Origin: Cannabis sativa
Lineage: Eukaryota > Streptophyta > Magnoliopsida > Rosales > Cannabaceae
Length of the DNA stretch: 64,000 nucleotides
Assembly (NCBI RefSeq): GCF_029168945.1
Contig: NC_083604.1
Coordinates: 28,639,686 to 28,703,685, forward strand
Direction of reading: 5' to 3'
The stretch's first letter is position 1; every line of letters begins with the position of its first letter. Both the position numbers and the translations under genes were made by a program. A model generated the notes under the pieces. That model was not told where the DNA came from, searched no databases, and was given only the letters and a program-made list of their open reading frames with translations. Shown here piece by piece: positions 47,631 to 59,157 of the stretch.

Positions 47631-48059
47631 ATGCGAAAGCTCTTTCAAGACTCCTCCCATAACCAGCTCCAAAGACAACTCATTATCCGCCCCAGCCAAT
47701 TGTTCGTTCACCTCTGGGACCGACCGGCTGACATAGTGGTTGAGCATGTCTCTGCCTCTTTTGGTCTCCGTCTGCAATACCAAAGGTGGGGCGGGAGCCT
47801 TAACTTGTTCAGACCCGCTTCTGATCAGCTCGGATCCACTTTTTTCCTGCTCAGGTTCGTGCAAACTCCCTCCTCGAGAACCTTTGGATTTAGTAACTTT
47901 CAAGGTAGGAGGGTCCACAGCAGTTTGCTCTTCAGAGAGATCAATGACCTCTCCAGCTGGTACTTTATCCTTAGATGGAGTTTCACCGCCCTTAGGTTTC
48001 TTGGCTGGAGGGGATAAGCCTAAGCTTCCTCCCACTCTCTTCTTCAAAGCCTTGATCAT

Positions 48060-48155
48060 CTGCACGAAAGAAAAATAATATAGTCAGAAGAAAGTATAAA
48101 ATATACGAAGGCATGAAAATTAAGAAAAATAAATGCAAGATGAAGTACTCTACAC
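48060..48155 (-). other. Second short intron in the gypsy-2 antisense gene
   Basis: The donor AGC/GTGTAG at 48155 and the acceptor TTTTTCTTTCGTGCAG/ATG ending at 48060 give a 96-nt intron. Splicing joins RENAPAS to MIKALKKRVG in phase 0, while the intron is AT-rich with stops in all frames. Confidence 0.6.
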
Positions 48156-49235
48156 GCTGGCAGGAGCATTTTCCCGAACAAGCACAGATGGGGCATCATC
48201 GTCTGAAGAGTCTTCCTGCTCCTCCAAGACAGCTTTCCCCTTTCCTTCTACAGGGGTGGATGGCCGAGCAGGTAGATAAGGCTCTCTGATCCGGATAGTA
48301 TGTTCGATGGGCCTCTGCCCGGTCGGGAGGGTTTTCTTCTTCTTGAGCGGCCTCTCTTGCTCTCAATATTCCTGAGCCTCCTTGTCTCGCTCAGAATATT
48401 CCTAAGCATACTGCTTGGCTCTCGCATCACCCTTCAACTTAGCCTCACGCTTGAGTTGAATGAGCTCCTTCTCTTGCTCAGCTCCCTCAGCCTGGCCAGC
48501 CCTGGACTTTTTCTTCCTCCCCTTTACAGGTTGGGGTAAAAAGTTTGCCTGATAAAGCTTGTACTCCACAAAGCTGTCCTTCGAGGTCAACAAAGTGATA
48601 TTCTGAGCAGCATCCAGCAGTTGGACAATCTCCTGAGCCCTGTCCCTAAGTGCCAACGTGAAGGGTGGACGACAGTATATTGGGATCTATTGAAACTGAG
48701 TATAGGTGGTATCCATGCCTTCCACGAAGTAATACTCGTCAACAAAACCCCAAATCTTGCTCACATCCTTGTCCATGGTTCCTGTCAGCCACTTGAAGTC
48801 TGGCTGAGAGAAGTAGAATTACCCCAACCTCCTCTGCTTAAGGGTAGACTTCAAGTCAAAAAACCAATTGACCTCGTGTGGGGATGACACACCCCATCCT
48901 TGAATGGCGTGGAGGACGAACAGGGCAGACAAATACTTAATGCCCTTGGGAGTAAATTAGGACGGACAAAGGCAAAAATAATTCGCAACCCTCTTGAAGT
49001 ACGGGTGCAAAGGCACCATTGCCCCTTCCTTAGTGTGAGCACCCGACCAAGCACACATCCCTTTCTGCAAGTTCGTTGCTCGGTGATTCGAAGAAGGGAC
49101 GTAACACTTCAGTCCGCCCAAGTACCCAGCCTTATCCAAGGCTCTCATATGTGCCTCACTTATTTTTTACGGAGGGCTCAGCCATCTGGCCCCTAAGGCA
49201 CTTTGCCTCCTGTGGGGAACTGCCTCGGTAAGCTC

Positions 49236-51145
49236 TGTTGGGTTTTATGCCCTAAATAAAACTCTTTACAATCTGATTAGTTATCAATATAAGAAATTTG
49301 AAGTGATTGATGTTTGCATGAATATTAAGTGCTAATGGTTTAATATGTTTAATATGTTTATTACTATTATACACAAAATCAGTTAAATCCAGATCATATG
49401 TTTATTCACAATTACAGTATCGTCAACACAGTGGAATGTGATTGTGATCATATGAATCAAAAGTCTTGGTCCCTGTTTCATCAGTGTTATTGGATTTACA
49501 CTAATGTGATAATCAGCGATGATGTGTACTTACACTTGGAGTAAGTGTTATGTTCTTTCCAGGACATTAGTAAAGTATATTAGTTTCGAATGTATGGAGT
49601 ATACATATTGGACTGGACCGATATTGCAACTAAGTTAAGATATTACAAACTTACCGTTATATATATCTTTCCAAGTCAATATCAGTAGTTGATCTTAAGA
49701 TTAAAAGAATCTAAATCCTGATATGCTTAGGCTCAACTCAGGAGTATTATTCATGTTCTTTGATTTATTAGTTAAGCCTACTTTTAGGTCAGGGTGATAC
49801 GTATATTTTGGGAACATGATAGTATGATTGACTGGGAGTGCTGAACATAAATATGGAATCTATAGCTTCTACTGGTGTATAGAAGTCAAGTGATGATTCC
49901 CTTCGAGCTTAGAAAATAGAAGTAAATGGATGAGCTCTTGTTTAACTGACTAATTATTAGATCACTAAACACCGTTTACAGGTAGCTAAGTGTTTTAAGG
50001 GGCAAAATACATTGAGGGGTGAGAACGGTAAACAAATCCCATCTCGATGTAGATCATCTATATAGAGGATCTTTAAATCACCATAAGATTATAACAATGG
50101 TTAAATGAGATAGCATATTGATATCGTGGAACATACAATATGCTCTATATAAGTCTGAGAGTGCAATTCTAAGTTCTAAGAGTGGATTCAACGAAGAATT
50201 AATAAGTAGGAATTTACTTGGTAAATTTGGTTCACTTATTGGAAGCTCAGCATATAGATCCATGATCCCCATTCTAGTTGAGAACATTCTGCTTGTAAGA
50301 CTCATTAATTGATTCGTGATTGATCAATTATAATTCTAAAGTTAGACTATGTCTAATTTTATGAATTTTCACTAAGCAGGGGTGAAATTGTAAAGAAAAG
50401 AGTTTCTAGGTTTATTTATTTATTAATGGACTTTATATGTCTAATTAATAATTAAATTAAATGACAATATTATTTAATAATCTATTTTAGTTATTAAATA
50501 ATTAGTTTTGGCATTTAAAAGCGTTAGAATTGGAAAATTGGCGTTTTTGAGAAAATAGAGATAAAATTTGATAAAACTGCAAAATCAAGTGGGGCCCACT
50601 ACTACACCTTGGTCGGCCACTAATTGTGGAGTTTCAAATTGATTTTTTCATTATTTTAAGCCAAATAATTCTTAACCTAAACCTAGTAGTTGCCTATAAA
50701 TAGAAAGTGATGGCTCAGTCAAATCACAAGTTTTGAATAACCTTTTCTGACAGAAATTTCTCTCTTCAGAAAAACTGAGCCTTCCCCACTTTCTATACTG
50801 GGCCGAAACCATCCCTCTCTTTTCTTCTTCATAAATTTCGAACCCTAGTGAAAGAGTAAGTGCCCACACACAACAAGCAGTAGCTCAATCATAGATTGGA
50901 AGACTGTGAAGGATCAAACTTGAAGAAGAAGGACATTCGGGCTCAGATCTTGATTATACTCTGCTACAGAAAGGATACAAGGGTTAGAGATCTGAGCGGA
51001 AGGAGACATTAATTCCGCTGCATCAATGTAAGGTTTTCTTAACTTTATATGTGTTTAATTTATCGTTTTAGAAAGTTCATATTTAGGGTGTTTAAACAAC
51101 ATACTTGTGAGTAGATCTAAGATCCTGGTAAAATAAATTCCAACA
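49236..51145 (+). repeat. Solo copia LTR (group III) in gypsy-2
   Basis: A 1910-bp LTR, TGTTGGG to CCAACA, has the perfect TSD AGCTC (49231-49235 and 51146-51150). Its removal joins the antisense-gene frame (EDYVTE / ELTEAVPHRR). It belongs with 15329-17230 by its U3 start. The TATA region (cctataaatag) lies near 50693. No internal sequence is present. Confidence 0.93.
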
Positions 51146-51866
51146 AGCTCCTCGGTGACATAGTCTTCCCCCTCGATGAAGACATCACCCTCTGCGGACA
51201 TTGGCTCCCCGGCCTCATTATACCCTCCAAAATTTGGAGGTTCAGCCGCGCTTCCTCCTCAGCCTCGGAAGGGCTCCCAGGACGGACGTCGTCCTACTCC
51301 TCTATCTCTTGGACCTCAATGTCCCTCTCATGATCTCCCTCCTCCATGGCGGGCGGATCCTACTCGGCACTTGGCAACGTGGCAAGCTAAGACACGTGAG
51401 GATCAGATGCGTTGACTTTCCGCATCGTCTGCTTTGTGCAGGCCATCATTCTTCTCCTAGATGGATACTGATGTGTGTGTCGTGCAACAGTAACGGCAGG
51501 GACAGCTATTGGGATGCCGAAGTTACGAGAACTTGGACGGCCAATAGGAAGGGTATCAGCAACACCTGGCCGAACAATGTATGTCCAGTTGGACGGAAGA
51601 TAACGCCTCCAACCCTTCTTCAATTCCCAAATGAAGCGGCCATACCCTTCTCCTGCGATCTACTTGGAGTAAGAGTGATGTTGCACTACGGGTTCTGGAG
51701 TAGGAGAACGATCACTACTCATTTCCCAATCTTCAAAGCTCGAGTTAGAAAGTCCGTCACTCGAGGAGGATAGACTAGCACGAAGACGAGGTTAATCCTC
51801 GTACAGAAGTTGAAGCAAATCCTAGTCAATTTGGTGTTTGCCTCCCAAGAACTCACTAGGGTTCAT

Positions 51867-52716
51867 CTGCAAAAGACAACACACGAGATGAGTGTGTGGT
51901 CGGGATATCAAACAATAAATAGGCTAATACGCCGACCAGGATTACTCAACAGACTAAAAAGATGGAAAGTGCATAAAGAATAAGCTAGAACCTAGAAGTT
52001 TTGAATTTTTTGGGTTAAAGGCTAAATTTCACGAAGCTTCGAATGGGCAAGGTGAAAATCAAACAATGCAAGATTAAGGCAGAATGTCATAAACCACGAA
52101 GTTGTACGACATATTACAGAGAAAGCTATAAAGTTTCGAGCCTAGATTTTCTATGTATCTTCTACAACAAGTGAAGAATAATGGCATTTTCTACAATGGA
52201 AACCCAGAAATTAAAAATGCAAAGTTAAAATAGGAGAAGATTGAAAACTTACTCACTATTTGAAGCCTAAACGTAGTCTAGACAAAGCTGCTCGGATGCT
52301 TCTAATAAAAATCTCACGACAGACTTGAAGAAAATTCCTTTTTTGCTTTGAATTGTTTAGTGGAGAAAATGGTGAAAGTAAAATTATGAAGAAGTTCCAG
52401 CCTTATTTATAGGCAAATTGGTGAAAAGGGGTAATCATTTTGAAATACCTCAGACGTTTCGATTTCCCCCTAAAAGCAAATATTGGGAAATTAAAAACAA
52501 TCAAGTGTAACCGTCAAAGCATGCAAAGAAAATCGTGTTTCGAGGCATTAATTAAGTCAGAGCATTAATTAGCCAAAAACCAAAGAGACGCCTGGTCAGA
52601 CTCACATCGAATCACGAACAGACGCATACAACACGTGTCACCCATTCAAATGTAAGAGCAGCTCGGATAAAGTCTACACGCAACTTCAAAAGTCTCGTAC
52701 AAACTTAGAGGGCAAA
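51867..52716 (+). other. Gypsy-2 region between antisense gene and 3' LTR, no gene
   Basis: About 850 bp of AT-rich DNA lie upstream of the antisense start codon (on the minus strand) and before the LTR. On the minus strand it would be the antisense-gene promoter; a TATA-like gcctataaataaggc is seen on that strand near 52420-52405. The plus-strand end should hold the polypurine tract (cttagagggcaaa, just before 52717). Confidence 0.5.
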
Positions 52717-53321
52717 TGTTATCCTAATTTTTGAAGTCTAACATGGCATCACACGCTGGTGACACGTGGAATTGACTCCCCATATCTGCCCGAAGGAGAT
52801 GTTCCGAGCAGAACACCACATATATCTGCGCGGACGAAGTCCTCCCAGCCGAGCAGGGACAATTCGAACAGCATATCAACACTTAGCAATTTCAGCATTT
52901 GCATCGTGAAGAATAAGAATAATCCCTATAAATCTGGGATCATATCACAGAGATATGGCAAGCTGTCCAAATCCCTCAATCATTGTATTCTATATATTTA
53001 ATGTGTAATCTTACCATTTATAGACATTGTAAACAAAAGGGAAACCTTCCCTCAAGCACATAGCCCTATAAATAGTGATCTATTCTCACTGGGCAAAAGG
53101 GGGAGAAAAATGATCTAAGAGAGGATACTCAGAGATATCACTGTAGTCTTTGTTCTTAAGTCAATACAAATCAAGGGGAGTAGGCTATTATCGAACTGCT
53201 CGGGGCCGAACCTCTTTAAAAACTCTGTGTTCTTTATTTATCTTACCATATTACATCTAAATTATATCACTTATCACTTACAATTAAGACCCATTGTCGT
53301 TGGCTAAAAGTGAGGTCAACA
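52717..53321 (+). repeat. 3' LTR of gypsy-2 (605 bp)
   Basis: It begins TGTTATCC and ends GGTCAACA, with the shared block CGGGGCCGAACCTC near 53200. It is the inverse-oriented partner of the gypsy-1 LTR at 11112-11742, with moderate divergence. The following base stretch (ATCAG) would be the right TSD, but the left end of gypsy-2 is lost, so this cannot be checked. Confidence 0.88.
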
Positions 53322-53438
53322 ATCAGAATATGCACATAGTCTTGGATTAATCTACATTTGAGAAATTTACTATATGAATTTCTTAAAAACATAAATTCTG
53401 ATTTCCAAACAACAATAATAATACTAACAAAGAAATAC
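53322..53438 (-). other. Beginning of apyrase intron 1
   Basis: Host DNA between the exon 1 donor (GTATTT at 53438 on the minus strand) and the gypsy-2 LTR. It is the only visible original part of the intron upstream of the nest. Confidence 0.6.
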
Positions 53439-53750
53439 ATGTAAGAAAAGCTCAAGATTGCCACCAATGGGGACTAGGTCAAGGTTTCCATCAAAATTAA
53501 ATACGTGAATGCGACTACCTGAGCTACCAGCATAAAAAATAACGGCATAAGAAGCCTGGGATCTAAGTGATGTTGGCAAAACCTTGCGATTAGAAATGGA
53601 GTATTTACAATGCTTAGGCATCACGTAAATAATAAATGTAACGAGAAGCAAAGGCATAGAAATGAGCAACAAAATCTTTCTATACCTCTGGATCTTATCC
53701 CCTATAGAATCATGACCCAGAGGCCGACCCCCACCAGGACGCTTCGACAT
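53439..53750 (-). pseudogene. Apyrase (APY1/APY2-type) exon 1, probable pseudogene
   Basis: The first ATG in frame is 53750 ([10 protein letters not shown]). The product starts with a basic cytosolic tail (DKIQRYRK), then a single membrane anchor ([19 protein letters not shown], about residues 26-44). The apyrase ACR1 block follows: [17 protein letters not shown] and then [12 protein letters not shown]. This is the plant ecto/Golgi apyrase layout, an enzyme that hydrolyses NTP and NDP. The first Asp of the DAGSSGSR motif is Tyr (residue 73). The exon ends at CAT/GTATTT, phase 0, and the family would have CAG at this place. The partner exon is 40 kb away (13050-13172). A functional gene is not excluded. 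Confidence 0.75.
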
Positions 53751-54172
53751 TTTCTCCAATTCAAAAAAGCTCTAACTATGATGATATGAAGATGATGATC
53801 CTGATCCTGATCTGACGGTGGAAAAATTGTATGACCTTCTAATAGCTCAGCAGATGATGACGATCGATATCGGATATGACCGTTTGTGGCCGCAGAACGG
53901 ACCCTTCTACTTCCCTTCATATACGGTCTCCAACTCTCTCCTTCGTTAATTTTTGGCTTATGGCTTTATTATAGAATCTAATTCTTCAATTTTGAAAAAT
54001 GATTTCATCAAATTTTAATACTTTAACAAGTCAGGGTTAGACATTTGGAAGGGGACAGTCCATATCGGAGATGGTGAGTTTTTGGGCGATGATCGAATGT
54101 GACACAATGCTTGATCAAGATTGTTACAACCAAATATGGAAGCATGGGAGGTTGAAAAGACTATGCCGAGAT
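53751..54172 (-). promoter_or_regulatory. Upstream region of the apyrase gene
   Basis: On the minus strand a 5' leader with a uORF starting at ATG 53920 (72 codons, Arg/Ser-rich start) overlaps the apyrase ATG in another frame and stops at 53702. Beyond it, near 53935-54060, is AT-rich promoter-like DNA with no clear TATA box. The solo LTR at 54178-56045 cuts the upstream DNA, so distal promoter elements may have been displaced. The short plus-strand ORF at 54071 runs into the LTR and has no recognised domain. Confidence 0.4.
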
Positions 54173-54177
54173 AAAAT

Positions 54178-56045
54178 TGTTGGGTTTTATGCCCTAAATA
54201 AAACTCTATTTCAATGTAATCTTTATCTTTTAAATATCAATAAAGAAATAGAAGTATTTTCATCACTTATTGTGTCATTTAGATCATGTTATCATTTATT
54301 TGTTTATTTAATTTATAAATTCATCCAAACCCTTATCACATTTATATTCTTGTATATTGTGTCGTCAGCACAGTGGAAAGTAATCAAGATTATGTGATTA
54401 AATATATATTCCTAGATTTATCAGTACACAGGGTTTAACTGATATAATAATATAGAACATAGTTTACTTGCACCTTGGATAAATGCTATGTTCTTTCCAG
54501 GGCATTGGTTAAAGTAAAGTTTGGGTTGGATGCATGGAGTATGCATCGGAAGGGACCGATATTGAATTTTGAATCAGATATGATAAACTTACCGTAATAT
54601 CTATTCAATTCAATATCACCTAGTTGATCCTAGATCAAATGATCTTAATCCTGACATGGTTAGGTTCGATCTCAAGAGTATTATACATGTTCTTTGATTT
54701 GTTAGTTAAGCCTACTTTTTGGTCAGGGTGATACGTACATTTTGGGAACATGGTAGTTCAATTGAGTGGGAGCGCTAAACATCGATATGAAATCTATAGC
54801 TTCTTTCTAGACATAGAAGTGAAATGATGATTTCCTTTGAGCTTAGCTAAATAGAGATAAATGGTTGAGTACTCATTTTAGTGATTATGTTTAGTTCACT
54901 AAAATATCATTTATAGGTGCCTAAGTGTTTTAAGGATAATATACATTGAAGGGTGTAACGGTAATTTAATCCCTATACAATGTAGATCATCTATAGAGGA
55001 TCATTGATTATAGAGATTATAACAATGGATAACTAATAGCGTATCTATATCGTGGAACATATAGAGCGTTCTATATAACTGAGAGTGCAATTCCAAGTTC
55101 TATGAGTGGATGCAACAAGGAATTAATAAATCAGTGAATTTACTTGGTAAATTCTGGGTCTGCTTATTGGAAGCTCAGATATATAGGCCCATGGTCCCCA
55201 TACTAGTTGAGACAATACTACTTTTAAGACTCGGTTAATTTATTTTGATTAATCAATTATAATTCTAAAATTAGACTATGTCTACTTTATGAATTTTTTC
55301 ACTAAGCAAGGGCTTAATTGTGAAGAAAGAGTTTCTAGGGTTTGTTTGTTAATTAAGAGACTTTGATTAGTCTAATTAATAAATATATATTAAATGACAA
55401 TATTATTTAATAATTAGTTTTTAGTTATTAAATAATTAGAATTAGCATTTAAGTGGTTAAATTGGAAAATTGGCATTTTTGAGAAAATAAGATGGAAAAA
55501 TGACAAAATGGCAAAATTGCAAAGTGGGACCCATTATCCAACTCATGGCCAACCACTTATATAGCAATTTACCATTTATTTTTTTCATTATTTTAATGCT
55601 AAATAAATCTAACGTAACCCTAGGCGGTTTTCTATAAATAGGTACTGATGGCTTTAGGGAAAATATGATGCATCCCTTTCCTTCAGATAAAATTTGAGCC
55701 TTCTTCCTATACCCTCGCCGAAACCTCTCTTCTAAACTGAGCCTATAGTGAAAGGGTGATTGCCCACACACATCAAGCAGTATCTCAATCATAGTGTGTA
55801 AGGCTGTGAAGAATCCAGATTCAAGAGAAGGACATTCAGGCTCAAATCTTGGTGATACTCTACTACAAAAAGGATACAAGGGTTAGAGATCTGAGCGAAA
55901 GAAGACATTATATTCTGTTGCTACCACTGTAAGGTTAGTTATACTTTATATGTGTTTATTTCATATCATTTTAGAAGTTCATATTTAGGATGTTAAATAA
56001 CATACGTATTAGTAAATCTAAGATCCTGGTAAAATAATTCCAACA
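54178..56045 (+). repeat. Solo copia LTR (group II) upstream of the apyrase
   Basis: A 1868-bp LTR, TGTTGGG to CCAACA, has the perfect TSD AAAAT (54173-54177 and 56046-56050). The TATA region (tctataaatag) lies near 55631. It is similar to 6577-8397. It lies about 430 bp from the apyrase start codon, in head-to-head orientation with the gene. Confidence 0.93.
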
Positions 56046-56050
56046 AAAAT

Positions 56051-56836
56051 TTCTTTAAAATTCAATGGGTGAAGATCAACTTTAATCGTATAGCACCATC
56101 GTTCAATCGCCAAGGCTCAAAACCTACAATAGGTGATTCATGATTGATATCACAGGAGTCTGGGTACATACGGCTTAAGGATTTAGTTTACATATATTTT
56201 AAAGTTAAGGGGAGGATCAATTTCTGTTAAGTTTAATAGAATAAAAAAATTAAAACACCGTTAAACCAAGAATTGACGTTACATAGTCATTTTTAATGTA
56301 TAAAGATATAATAATAATACTATATATATTTTAGAATTATATATTTAGATGTCACATATATATCCCAAGTGTTTTTTTAACACTATATATATACTGAGTA
56401 TTTAAGAATTAAGTGTAAATATTTTTTAATTAATTAATATTTATTAATAATACTAATAAAAAATAAAATGCTCAATAATACTAATTAAATACTTATTTTT
56501 AAATAGATATTTTAGAGTTATTATTTATTAAAGTAATAAAAAATTGATAAAAAAAAAAAGAGAATCAAGGAGAGAACAAATAATGCTAATTAGAGAAATA
56601 TTAGAATAACATGTCACCGCTTCCTATCTTTCCTTTACATATATATATCTTTATATATATATATAGATAGGTAGATATATAGATTTTAAGATTTTTTAAA
56701 TTAAAAAAACTATTTTTTTTAGAATTAAAAAAGAAACTATAATTTTAAAAATTGATAAAAATATCTTTATTTGTTATAAAAAGTAAAAAAAAAAATTATA
56801 AAGTTTTGTGAAATGTTAAACAATGTGAGAATATGA
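56051..56836. other. AT-rich intergenic DNA, no gene seen
   Basis: Contains a TATATA microsatellite near 56637-56685 and many A/T runs. The first 100 bp have normal composition (tcgttcaatcgccaaggctc) and continue the host sequence left of the solo LTR, but no coding frame is recognised. Confidence 0.5.
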
Positions 56837-57079
56837 TTATTAATTGAGGAAATTACATCAAATATGAGATTTTAAAAAGAAGATTGAAAAATATGGCAGT
56901 GTTTTATTAGGCCACATTTTATGGCATTTTAAGCTTTTTGGACTTTTTTATGGAAATGACATTTCCATATATTTGCAAAAGAAAAATAGAAAGCCCATAT
57001 TTCTATTTTTTTTTGGGTAGAAGAGGTATTGGATCACTAATGCACTCCCTCAAACCTTTGAACGAGAACCAGAGAGACG

Positions 57080-57175
57080 ATGAGCATCGTCTATGGTGAA
57101 ACAGTGGCACTTGACGAGGCTGATTGGAGGGTCAAAACAACGCCATTCGATGGTGTGATTAATCGCAAGCAGTGA
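57080..57175 (+). other. Small ORF, 31 codons, inside the Mutator-like element
   Basis: ATG at 57080 in a locally GC-richer, gene-like patch (57040-57240) after a CT/AG-rich leader-like stretch. It begins MSIVYGETVALDEADW and ends with TGA at 57173. It is not recognised. The patch stands out from the AT-rich surroundings and may be a captured gene fragment. Confidence 0.25.
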
Positions 57176-59157
57176 AGCTTGGGAGGGGATTCGATGGGAA
57201 AGGTGGTGGTGGGTTTAACTGCAATTGTTGATGCCAACCGTCATTGATTTGAATGTAGTAATTATTTTTTTGTTCGATTATCGTTTGTGCCAACCGTCTC
57301 TCTATATTGACTAGAGACTTTTTCATTGAAATGTAATTTGATTTTGCTTCCTATGTAATTTGATTTCATTTTTAATTTTAGTACGCTTTTTTCATTTCTT
57401 TGATTTTCAAGAATAGTTTATCATTTACGCTTCTTTTTTCACTTTAGTTACATTTCTTTTGATCATTATGAGCATATTTCACAATCTTTTTATACTACTT
57501 TGAATTTTTCTTTGGCTTGATGTATTCTTCTAAAATTAAAGACATTCTATTTTCATGTTATGATATTTTTTAGCATTAAAATTTCGTTTAATTGTAGCAA
57601 AAAGGAAAGGAAAAAAAAGTTGTAGTTTTGTTATTATGGTTTTGATTTTTACATTTCAAGTCAAAACTTGATAAGGATATGAACGAGTGATGAATTATAA
57701 TGTGTGGATTTTAACTCTCTCTTAATAAATTTAGACTATTTTCTTTCATGTTAGTTATTAGTAAGTTTAGACTTAGGTTCTGTTATGTAAATTTTTTATT
57801 TTACTTAATTATTGAGAACTTTCATTTGATAAGTTAATATTTAAAGGGTGTTAGAGATATTGTTTGTTAACCGGTTTTGGTTTCTGTATCTAATAGTTGG
57901 TTTGTTGTTTTGGGTTTGAAGTTTAAATTTTTATTTTAATTATTTAGGTAATTAATTTTCGTCAATTAATTTTTAATTTATTTGTTTTTTCCGATTTTGT
58001 TATATTAGATTTCTGCTCAATTGTTTTATTGTAATTGTTTTTTGTGTTCCAATCGATTTTTTGATTGTTTTAGCTATTTTATGTATTTGTTTTATTTTTT
58101 TAGTTAGTTATAATAGTAATAAACTGGTTTCTGTGGTTAATTATTAGTTATGTTATTTTATGTAATTGAATTCAAAATTTCAGCTTTTAATTTAGTTTTT
58201 CAAGTAATTGGTTTTTATTTGGTTGATTTTTGTTACTAGTTTCTTTATGTTAAATTTCAGAACATATTGAACATGTATAATACTCTTGAGATCGAACCTA
58301 ACCATATTAGGATTAAGATCATTTAATCTAGGATCAACAGGTGATATTGAATTGAATAGATATTACAGTAAATTTTAATATATCTAATCAAAATTCAATA
58401 TCGGTCCCTTCCGATGTATACTCCATACATCCGATACTGGTAAACTTTGCCAATGCCCTGGAAAGGACATAACACTTATCCAAGGTGTAAGAATACCTAT
58501 CACTGATTATATCATGCCAGTCTAAATCCAGTGAACTGACAAATCAGGAAATAAACTTTCGAACATATAATTAAGATTATATTCCACTGTGTTGACAACA
58601 CTATAATCATTAACAAATTCATATGTTCTGGACTTAAATAGAATTCATACATTATATGCATATAATCATGAAATAAATCATGTGAACCATGCAACATAAA
58701 AATGTTATCTTTGATCTTTATTATTAAGTAAATCCACTACTACAATTTTTACATTTAGTGACACAATTTAGTGACACGCACAAAAACTGCATGTCACTAA
58801 ATGTTTTAACTAATATTTAGTGACGCGCATTGCGTGACAGTAAAAAATTACATTATGATTCATAATGCGGGTCACTAAAACTTTGGAGTGTCACTAAAAG
58901 CTTATTTATTTATCTATTTATTTTTTAAAAATATAAATATACAGTGACGCGCACTGTACAACTCTAAAAGTGTTTAAAATCACACCATGCATGTCACTAA
59001 AGACTCAATATAAAATTAAAAAAATATACATAAAAAAAATAAAAAACATGTATTAAATTGTGAAATGGCCGGACACGGTACTCTAGGCTCCTTTTTTTTC
59101 TCTTAATTTATTTATTAAAGGCAATTAGGGAAAAATAAAATAAAAAAATAAATATGG

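Larger units (their letters stand above)
46877..51866 (-). pseudogene. Antisense gene of gypsy-2 (Tat-lineage antisense ORF), intron-containing, decayed
   Basis: Read on the minus strand: ATG at 51866 (MNPSEFLGGKHQID), TAA at 46879-46877. The solo LTR 49236-51145 interrupts it. Pieces in order: Ser-rich N-terminus; RYLPSNWTYIVRPGVADT; a conserved-looking part, VPLHPYFKRVANYFCLCPS; a Lys/Arg-rich part near 48500; a Pro/Ser-rich part (47631-48059); and a long Leu/Glu coiled coil (47078-47416). Two short introns with GT-AG ends, 48155-48060 and 47630-47556, keep the frame. Nonsense codons (for example two just after the start and one after FCLCPS) disable it. Antisense ORFs between integrase and 3' LTR are known from Tat-lineage elements such as Grande; the function is unknown. 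Confidence 0.75.
13174..53321 (+). mobile_element. Gypsy-2, Tat-lineage Ty3/gypsy element, 5' truncated and split by three insertions
   Basis: Homology to gypsy-1 gag begins abruptly at about 13174. It resumes at 31786 after Copia-B, at 44974 after Copia-C and at 51151 after a solo LTR, and ends with the 3' LTR at 53321. Without the insertions about 9.5 kb remains: gag end, protease, RT, RNase H, second RNase H, integrase, a long 3' region with an antisense gene, and the LTR. The 5' LTR, primer site and first half of gag are missing. It lies between two apyrase exons, so it is the founding insertion of the nested intron. Confidence 0.88.

Noticed and set aside
54071..54397. Plus-strand ORF of 108 codons across the start of a solo LTR
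   Set aside because: It reads from host DNA into the LTR; once the LTR is set aside the frame stops after a few codons. No domain.
55457..55879. 140-codon minus-strand ORF in the solo LTR
   Set aside because: It lies wholly in the LTR and overlaps its promoter and leader on the opposite strand; it is not kept in other group II LTRs.
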